Assembly: GCA_905160935.1 (NCBI GenBank)
Contig: CAJHZI010000537.1
Coordinates: 65,001 to 129,000, forward strand
Direction of reading: 5' to 3'
Length of the DNA: 64,000 nt
Origin: Enchytraeus crypticus
Taxonomy: Eukaryota > Annelida > Clitellata > Enchytraeida > Enchytraeidae
A model generated the notes under the pieces. That model was given only the letters and a program-made list of their open reading frames with translations. It was not told where the DNA came from and did no database searches. How positions within the stretch are numbered: position 1 is the stretch's first letter; every line of letters begins with the position of its first letter. Below, one piece after another: positions 33,310 through 43,309 of the stretch. Made by a program: the position numbers and the translations under genes.

Positions 33310-34615
33310 TCAAGATTAAATAATAATAATAATAACAATTAGAGTGCTACAGTCATCAATGACAACATCGAGCACTATTGAGACAAAATCAAGCCGGCGA
33401 GCAAAAAGAAGGTCCAAAAACGGTGCAAATTCCAAAATACGGATAATCAGTCCAAAGTAAAGGGAATTAAAGAAAAGGAGGTTTAGGCGCAGGTCGCTGC
33501 TCATGGACACTAAATGGAAAAGAGAGGTGGAAAAGATAGGTCTTCAACTGCCTATGGAACTGCTCATAGGAAAGCAAAGGCTGATGTGATTCAAATGAAG
33601 ATTTCCGAAGATTAGATGGAAGAGAATTCCAGATCTGCGGTGCAGCATGCTGGAAAGAACGATTAGATAGCTTAGAGCGCGAAGGTAAGCTAGGTTTTAC
33701 AAAAGTAATTAATTTGGAAGACCGAGTAACAGCAGGCTGCATCACTTTAAGAGCAAGAGAATTCTGAACAAACTGCAATCGATTTATCTCACAGCCAGGG
33801 AGATTTAAAAACACGGAATTGCAGTAGTCCAACATCACATTGCACAATTGCAATGAGCACAAGCAATGAGCGATTGCACAAGAGCAGCACCGATTGTAGT
33901 GGCTGTTTCACGTGACAAATATGGACGTATTCGACGAAGGTCTCGGACATGAAGGAAACATGCTTGTGAAGTTTTAGTTGTTTGTTAGTGGAAGGTTAGG
34001 AATTTATCCAGGATAACACCGATATTTCTCACAGAAGAAACAGGTGATATTGTAATACCAGAAAATAACGAAAGAGTTCTCCCATTCAGCTTCAAAAGCT
34101 GTCGAGGTGTCCCAACCAACAAGAATTCAGTCTTAGATGGATTAAGTGCCAAAAATTAGCAGACATCCAAGAGGATAGAGACTGAAAACTTTGTGGTAGG
34201 AGGGTTTCAGCATCAGAGTAGGAGTTAGGGGTGAAACAAGTGTACATTTGAGTGTCATCAGCATATAGTTCATGATGAATAGAATGAGAAGATAATAGTG
34301 AGTTGAAAAGGATAGAACCAAGAACGGAGTCTTGAGGCATACCATACTTTAAGTGGAAAGGCGAAGATATGTACTCCATCACTTTCACACTAAAATAACG
34401 ATCCGCCAGATAGGAGGAGAACCAATCAAAAACAATTCCACCAATAACAAACCAGGAAGAAAGACGTTCCAGAAGAATGTTGTGATCAATGGTACCAAAA
34501 GCGGCCGAAAGGTCAAGCATACATAATCCAGTTAAGCGTTGCGTGCACATGACATTAACAATAGAATTGCACAGAGATAGAAGCACTGTTTCTATCTGTG
34601 TGCAGTGGTTCTAAT
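33310..34615 (-). mobile_element. CR1/L2-like LINE, 5'-truncated, reverse transcriptase part
   Basis: Minus-strand frames encode LDLSAAFGTIDHNILLERL, GMPQDSVLG and HELYADDTQMY (the Y-A-D-D active site), then after frame breaks DYCNSVFLNLPGCEINRLQ, QFVQNSLA and a final IWNSLPSNLR...FHRQLKTYLF, in the usual order of CR1/L2 reverse transcriptase C-terminal halves. It ends in an ATT-type trinucleotide tail near 33315-33335. Endonuclease and the first RT motifs are missing. It sits about 50 bases downstream of the receptor B stop. Confidence 0.88.
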
Positions 34616-34667
34616 AAATCTAAGTTGAACATACGGTACAAAACCAAGTCCAGTTCTTTACGTTACC

Positions 34668-34879
34668 TCATTTACCTAGATCTATTTTATCGCATTCCAT
34701 CTCTGTAACGTTACTGACGTCACCTTGATTCAAACACGTCATCTCATTATCTGTTTCAATTTTATCGTATTCCATATCTGCAACGTCATCTGCATTCAAA
34801 TAGTCATATACTGTGTGTATTTCGTTCTGAGAACTGTTTGTTCTGTCAATACCGCAGTAGACTCCTTCTTGCGTTGCTC
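34668..34879 (-). CDS. Receptor B terminal exon with tyrosine motifs
   Basis: 70 codons from GATQEGVYCGI to DKIDLGK and TGA. It contains a repeated unit of about 30 residues: ADDVADMEYDKIETDNEM and GDVSNVTEMECDKIDLG. In the second unit the tyrosine is Cys. The full-length reference against which A, C and D can be compared. Confidence 0.82.
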
Positions 34880-37800
34880 CTACAACAAAACAAAACCAAA
34901 ATTCGAAGGCAATAAATGAAAAGAGATATTAAGGAAGGAAGATAGCAGGAGATTAAAGGCATTTAAACTGCGGATATGGAGAAACATGAACATGATTATA
35001 TGGACTCAAAAAGCTACAAAAAGAGTTCAGAAGAAAGTAGGCACAGATAGACAGTTGATTAATGTATTAAGAAATATGAAGAAGAGCTGAATAGGACCCA
35101 TTCTAAGGGAGGAAGTTATTAAAAAAGGTCATAGAACGTAAAATGGAAGTAAAAGGCTAAAAAGCTAAGGTTAACACCAGTTCCTCACTCAAAAGCGATG
35201 TCAGTGACGGGAGAGAAAAGGCAGAGGCTGACCAAGGTTAAGAATGTTAGACGCTTTAAAATATACTCATAGGTTTAAAAAATATATGGACATGAACATA
35301 AAAGCGGAAGACAGACAAGAGTGGAGGCGTTCCATGCCATGGACCTGCCAGTAAGCGGTGCACTAAAGAGAGAGAGAGAGAGACAGAGATTAAAATAAAT
35401 ATTCTATCAAATTTAGGCTTTCACTCTAAAATGCAATTACTCTCAGCATAAAAACAATCAGGGTTCATCCTACTGGGAAACTGTAATAAACAACAGCCGT
35501 AGCTGATCATAGACGACGATAATTCAGGTGCTAGATGAAGTAGGGGCTAAATTTGGCATAAAATTTGGTAATTTTCGACGTCTTTATAACCGGATTCGAT
35601 ACAAGTACATGTATATTGGTGATGTGTCGCACGTGACGACAGTTGCTAGAAGTCATGGTGCTGTGTGCGGGAATTGTAAAATTAAAAAACCTGCATGCTA
35701 TTGGTCATGTCTTTTTAGTAGAGATGGGAATCGAACCGAACCCGAATCGAACCGAGCCCTAAAATCTAGAATTTTGAACGAACCGAACCGAACTCGAACC
35801 CAGACTCACTCTGACCGAACCGGAACCGAACCCGAACCCAGACTCTGGCCGAACCGAACCGAACCCGAACCCAGACTTCGTCCAAACCGAACTGAACCAA
35901 ACTCTTGTAGTTCCTTTCTTCTTCACCAGCCTGACATTAAATAAAGATAGTAAGAACAATACAAATATATATTAGTTTTTACATTTAGGGGAGAGCGGGG
36001 CAGGTTGATACGAGGGTAGATTGATACAAGTGGCATAAAATTGCCAGTTTTAATTTCTTTCCAACGAGAGGCCGTCTACATATAGTCCCAGTACTTCTAC
36101 TTCTTCACACATTTCCGTCAGAAAATGAAATAAGAGGTTTAGCCAAAAATTAGAAAAAATTGTTTTTATTCACTCATCTAAAATATTCAGGAATGTCTTC
36201 ATAAGCTTGTACAATAATACGTTAAGCAAAATTATTAATCTTTTTATATTAAAGTAAGCCTAGTTATACAGTGTATGGACTGTGCTGTTACCGTTAATCT
36301 ACTAATAAACGCCAAATTGCTATTAATTTTTTTATACACGAGTGTAGATAGGGCTAGTTGATACATGGTGCGTGGGGCAAGTTGATACATGTATCAACAT
36401 GCCATTTTAAAATATAATAACAAGAAAAAGGTGGATATCGCTATTGAGGGTTAAATGTGGGCACAATATGCTTGTACAAATAAAAATCAGCACTTCATTT
36501 GTCCAAATTGCAACTCTTTTGATACAATATAGCCACAGAATTTCAAAAATAAATTTCACGATGATAAATTCATATGTAGTAACACGTAGATGTACCGTAT
36601 GAGAAAAAATCCATAGATTTAAGCAGTTTTCTCTAACTATTGACTTTTCTGAATAATATAAAGCTTTAAGTATGACTATCTTGCAACAATTCAATCAGCT
36701 AATGGTATGTGTATCAACTTGCCCCTCGTCAGTATCAACTTACCCCGCTATGGGGCAGGATGTTACAATTTTGGTTATGGTATTTGAAGTCAATTTACTG
36801 TTAGTTGTTTATTTTTATCAGAGCGGTTATGCATTGAATATATAACTGAAATATGTCGCTAAAATCATATATAGATTGGAGTGTTCATATCCTAATAAAT
36901 TATTGTAATATTGGCAAAACGTTAAAATAGTATCAACTTGCCCCGCTCTCCCCTACATGTCTTACAATATCAAACAGCATATATTCAGGTAAGGCTGGTT
37001 CCGACACAAATTTTAAAATGGTAGTGGTACAAAGGAATGGTAGCGTGAAACGAGATGGGCCTACAGAAGATAATGGATAGTCTGAATGATACGGCATTGA
37101 AATATGGAATGAAGATTAACATCAAAGAGACAAAAGTGATGAGAGTATTCCTTAAAAATCTGAAAATGCTTTACTCAATCTAGGTGGATTTGTTCATGTT
37201 AAATTCAAATTATGAATTTTTTCAAATTTTAGTGTGCTACCTTAATTTTTTTGCAACCAGATTTACAAAAAATTATATGACATTCCATATGTGTTAAGAC
37301 TATCTGGAGTAAATAATTTTGCACCCTAGCAATACAATAATTTCGTAGCTTCATAATTGATCTGAGAGTTTAAAATTTGAAACCCTAAGGTAAATTATGA
37401 AGCTCATTACTGGTCAGTTGATAGCAAACGGTGTATATTATGATCATTTTTCTATGGAAGTAAACGTGTTTACAAAATCATCTTTATTTGACATTTTTAT
37501 GTTACTAAATTGACTTTGTCTCTGAAATATTGGATCAAATTTTAGCCAAGACATTTCCACTTAATTATAAACGTATATATTATATAGGCCTATAGTGACA
37601 AAAAAATTAAAAATTGATGAAGCATTCTATTTGCTCGTTATAATCAAGGAGACTAGTTCAGAAACAATAATAAAGCTAAATATCTATACTATGAACATTT
37701 GTTGGTCAACTTACAATATTTTAAGAAATTTACAGGAATAAATATCACTTCTCTCCTTTTTTCATTGTCATATTTTTACCCAGGTGAAAAATGTGGCAGC

Positions 37801-40800
37801 TATTATGAATTAATTGGCTGGAGCCAGTGGCGAAGTCGGTAAGATACTCGACCGCGGATCAGTTGATGCGGGTTCAAATCCTGGGCTCGCCCGTCATTGA
37901 CATCGCTTTCGAGTGAGGAAACTGACGTTAACCTTAGCTTTAGCTTTTTAGCTTTTAATGAATTTTTAAGCATATTTACCATAAACCATTTTAAACATGT
38001 TTGTCATAACCATGATTATTATAAGTAAAGTTAAACAATTGCAACATTATCCAAACCAAACCATTTCGAACTCGAATCGAACTCTTGCGAGTTGGAAAGC
38101 AAGCCGAACCCGAACCGAACCCGAACCTTTGTTAGAACCGAACCCGAACCGAATCGAACTTTCATTTTCAACGAACCGAACCGAACTCTCAAATTATCAA
38201 CTGCTAACCGAACCCGAACCGAACCGAACTTTCATTTTCAAAGAACCGAACCAAACCCGAACTCTGGAAATTCATAAAATTCCCATCTTTACTTTTTAGT
38301 AGAATGCTTGAATTAAAATGAGACCTTTTAATTTGAAAATCAAGGTGATTTTTCAAATGTATTTCATTTTTGTAACTGAGGCGCTTAATGAGAAGAAATG
38401 AGCGAAATATCAAATGAACTATGAAAATAAATAAATATTATTATTATAATTACTACCACTATTATATCACCTTCATATTCGACGTTGAGGTTGTTGATGT
38501 TGTTGTTACTTCCCCAGTTGATTGTCCTCGCTGGGTAAAGGCTGAGGTGAATATAGAAAAGAAACAGTAATGATATCATAAAAGTGTTGCTGTTTTAATA
38601 ATAAGAGTTAATTTTACTCGTGCAGCCAATTATACTCGAAAGTGAAAGGCCACGTAAAGTTTCGAAAAAATTCCATGAAAGATGCTATATTGAAGACTTT
38701 AGACAAAAGTAGACCAAATGGTGTTAGAAAGTTGTAAACAACGCAGAAACCTATCGTTTCAGTTTTGCAAAGGGAAAACATATGATACGCTAAACAAGCA
38801 TACTCTAAAAGGCTGCTACTGGACCGTAATGGCGTAATATAATGGTTTTCTTCAAAACGTAGTCTGTCATTTTTGATATAACGAGGGTATAGTAACTTTT
38901 AGAGAATTTCCACTCTGAGCTACTAAAATGTTTACACACTGGTAGACAGTTGTACAATGGCATCCTTATCGCAAGTATATCCGCTTAGCAAATGTTTCTA
39001 AATTTGCTTAACCTTGTTTGTTTTTCTTAATTACTAGAGCACGATTGGGCCAATAGGTAAGCTTAGAGTAAACGAAAACTTACATCCCTGAATGCAAACA
39101 GGAGAGTATTTTTCTTGTCATAAAAGCTGCCATATCTTCTTTATATCTGAAGACATTATCACGACCATTTAAGTCCGCTTTCAGTTTTATTAGTACATTA
39201 TTTGTTTATTTCACCAACCGAATGGTAATAGGCCTACAAATTGGGCATTTTACGAATAGGGAAAAAATTCGAATTCAAAACAATTGTGAGCCTAAAAGTC
39301 TTTGGTGGAAAGCGCATTGTTGAGAGGGAGTCTGGATTTTGATATATGCATGGCCTTTGCATGAAACCTGCTTCACGGTTATAATAACCCGCATCATAGA
39401 CGTTATATACTGTATATGAAGACGACGTTTCCCCGCTTTCCCATAGCACTCTAGCCCTGCTTGATTTGGTATAGTCTAAGAAATAATGTAATGAGTTTTA
39501 CATGCAGTCATGCAATTCTTTATAATAATTTTAAGGATATTCTAAGTTTTTGTTCTCTCGCAATACGAAAACCTTGTATATTTTTACGAATAGGTATTTT
39601 ACGAGTAGTTAATTCTTATTTAACAACAATCTAACATTTTAAATGAAAATTTTTCTAACTAGAACAAAATTAACACTTATAACTTTAAAGCATATTAAAG
39701 CGTATACTGGTTTTCGTATATAATAAAATAAAACCTTTTGCAAAGTGAATAAATCAGAAATGTAAACTTAATGTAAAATCCAAAATTTTAATTAAAGAAA
39801 GATAAAAAAGTTAAATTTAGAAGTTAAATTAAAAGTTTAAATGTTAAAGAATTAAGTTTAAAAGTTAAAGTTAAAATTTAAAAGTTACAAATTGCACGCA
39901 AGAACCTCCAAGCATTACGTCGTGTGTGGAGAATGAGAAAAGAATTGGAAAGAGAACTTGATAACGCATACTGTATTACAAGTTAAGGTGCTCTAGTTTA
40001 CTAAAGAATGCCAATGCTCCAAATTATGTGTCATTTTTCAAATTAATCTAAATCGAGAACTAACCGGTGGCGACAGAGGGTGCTAATAACAAGCCCAGCA
40101 ATGATAAGGAGCAGTAGAAAGATGACTGCAGCTATGAAGGCATATATCAAGGACTGATCGGATGGTACCTTAGCAACCCCTATCGTAGTAACAATATAAA
40201 TGACCAAATATATTGGAAAATTAAAACTCCCGAAATAGAGACAGCATGCATTGATGCATCTCTAACAGATAAAAGAATCCGATAGATTAAGCCTATAATT
40301 TACACTAACGGAATAGCATCATAAAATACTGCCTGGATCAAATTAACTGATCAATTAAACTAAGATATCGAAATTACTTAGTACGAAAATCGATGAAAGC
40401 ATAGAAATTTAGAGCTGGAAAGCTCATCAACTCTTCTTCGAGTACTTTTTTCATCATAGTTTCTTCCTTTTATTCAAAATGATTCACGACTCATATAAAT
40501 TTTAATATCCATCACTTACTCCAAACTAGCCTAATTTGCTAGCCCATTTGATGGGTGTCTCCGAACCAAGTTTCTAAGCACTTGGTGGAATGATCAAGTT
40601 AAACAACTTTAGTGAAGTATTACTACATGGTATTGTCTCTTTCAAGGACGGCTTTCAACGAGTATTGTTACATAGTATTGTCTCTTATATTATAGTATCT
40701 TAAAGAAAGTAAAAGTCGAACCCTGTGTAGCACTGATGTTGTTATACGAGCAGTTCTGTTCATCAGAGTTCAACAAGTAACCGAGGTAACAGGAGCACAT

Positions 40801-43276
40801 GTAACCGCCAATGAGATTGTGGCAAACATGTTGACAGTGCTTCGTGGTTAACTCTGGGACGCATTCATTCACATCTGTAGGATAATAAAACTATCATTTA
40901 TATGCCAATACAGCTTGATTCACTTTATCTAAAGGTTAAACTGTCTAATTTTGAATGAAGCGAGAATTTGCTACCACTCTTACGAAATCTTTCTTTTAAT
41001 TATGCACCACAGAAGTCTTTGCTTTCCTATGAACAGTTACTTAGGCGATTAAACATTTACGCCGTCGATGCCTCTTCCATCAAGTGTTGCGACCAACACC
41101 CTGTCAACAGGAAGTGAACTAGGAGAGAGAGAGAGAGAGAGAATATGATGAGATAAACAAATGAAGACTAATAGGGTAAATATACTATAAGTTAGCTTAT
41201 TGATTGATTGATAGAACGGTTCTTCTTTGGAATACAATGTCAAATCGTTTAGTATCAACTATCCATAAACATTAATAACCACATGTATATCGATGCAACT
41301 AATTATTTATAGCAACGTTGCACGGGCAGAAAACATTTCTTTGTAGATTAGGCCTAATTGTGCATGAACTAATTGAAAAAGTCTCCAAATCTATCTCTCT
41401 ATCTCTCTCTCTCTCTCCCTCCCCCTCTTCCTCTCTCTCTCTCTCTCTCTTTATTTCTCTCTCGTCAAGTTAACTACGTAGTGCGAAGGGCTATTAATAT
41501 AACGAAAGCGCTTGAATGTTTAATATGTGATCTAATTAATTATCTATTGGTGCCGCTTTCTTTATCGGTTGTATTACTGCTAGCACACCTGTGCATGTAC
41601 ATTACGTCTGTATTGTAACTTTCTGGGAATGTCAGATTTCGACGATAAAAACGAATATATTAAATTAGATAACGTCAAAAATATCCTGCATTGACACGCC
41701 CTAATGCAGCTTTTAACTTGGAATAAATAAATTTTCTTCGGTTACATTTTATTTGGTCACCTCCTACGACTCGTGCGATTATAACCAGTGGTTTATTTTT
41801 CATCGGTTCCAGCATGTCCAGACTGCTTCTAAGCAAAAACTAATATGCAAGGATCATCTAAAACTTAAATATTCGGATAAGCATGATTATGATCAGTTAC
41901 TTAACACACCGGAGCAATGGAATCCATCAGTTGAGAGCTCATACCCAGTCTTGCAGGAACAGCTGTAACCGTTGAACTTGTTGCGACAATTGTGCTCACA
42001 GAGATTTGTATCTTTAGACAGACATTCGTCCAAATCTAGCAGAGCAAACAGAATCATTTCGTAATTCTAATTAAAGGCAATCCAAAAATAGTGAATCTAT
42101 TTAACAATAGCAGAATTGGCATAAATAACGTAAAATTACTGTTTTTTAATTTTCTGATTTTTTACTTCTCTTGCAGAGAATTGTTTAGTAGGAATCTGAT
42201 GTCCATGGCTGAGGCCTCTACATTATCATCATACCTCTCTCCTCGGCTTTATCCTTATGAGCAGAAACCAGTCAGTTAGCAAATCAGGTAATATTCTAAG
42301 TCTGCGCGCTTTCTCATAAATCTCGTTTCTTAATTTTCATAGCTTTAGGCCTAAGGCAAATATTATTTAAAACGATATTCATTTCAGTGACAATCTACAG
42401 AAGATAGCAAGCATTGAAATCAAGTCGCTTGCTTAGCTCAACTAAGATAACTATCGCAATTTGAATAAAGCTAACGAAGTTTAAACTATCGATAAGCTTA
42501 ATTTGCCCACAATCCAATGAACTTGATAATGTTATGATTTGAACCGTCTGAGCAGGTAGGTCCTGTCCAATCAGCGGCGCAAGTCCGATCCGGACAAGTC
42601 CCGATCCTCAAGCACGGCCTGGAGTCCTTGCAATGACACTTTTTCTCACAGTAGCGTCCATACCAGCCTCTAGCGCAAACTGCAAACAGTGAATATACAT
42701 GTAGTCTATAGTCTATTGCTAACCAATCAAACAATCAAGCAATCCAATCAAACCTTAATTAGCAACAATAGCAGCATAAGCAAGTGAGCGGTTATTTCTC
42801 TCTGACATCGTCCCTGGATGAGGAAACGGACGTTAAACCTTTATTATTTATTTTTTATTTTCTTACGCAGCACCTACAATCTGAAACTCTTACCTGCTAA
42901 TCTTCGCTCTTGTTCTTCTCTTTCAACATTCTCTAGCAAGCTTAAGACTTACCTTTTCCCACCGTAGACATAATCAATCTACCCTGACCATTTTTTGATC
43001 ACCGGACTGGCTTTCGTTTAGGACCTTACTTCTCCTCAGCACATTTCTTTCGCAGATTGGTCTAGGTGAATTGATCTGTAGTGATGTGTGCTGTTGGAGA
43101 CGTCCCTGACATCATCCCTGGATGAGGAAATGGACGTTAAACCTTTATTATTATTATTATTATTATTATTATTTTTTTTTATTTATTTTTATTTTTTTTT
43201 TTTTTTACCCCGGTGTAAAGAACCTGGGGTTTGATAAAAACGATTCAAGCAATACGTGCTGAATCGCCGCCCGGCG

Positions 43277-43309
<33 letters not shown>

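Larger units (their letters stand above)
35719..38291. mobile_element. hAT-like non-autonomous element, copy 2, with two nested inserts
   Basis: Ends TAGAGATGGGAATCG and ATTCCCATCTTTA with an exact 8-bp target duplication CTTTTTAG (35711-35718, 38292-38299). Its interior is copy 1 in reverse (for example CACCTGGGTAAAATTATGAC at 21437 versus its complement near 37770). The subterminal zones carry the CCGAACCCGAAC repeats. Within it lie a TA-flanked element (35988-36953) and a SINE-1 (37816-37953). Located in the last intron of receptor B. Confidence 0.9.

Noticed and set aside
35528-35944. 138-codon + frame rich in Glu-Pro-Asn-Arg
   Set aside because: The second half is the CCGAAC subterminal repeat of the hAT-like element and the first half has no support.
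39234-39449. Extra minus-strand exon in receptor B
   Set aside because: No counterpart in the other three genes, and the flanking splice pattern is not convincing.
42091-42279. A + strand gene between receptor B exons
   Set aside because: The 62-codon frame has no homologue in the matching introns of A or D and no recognisable domain.
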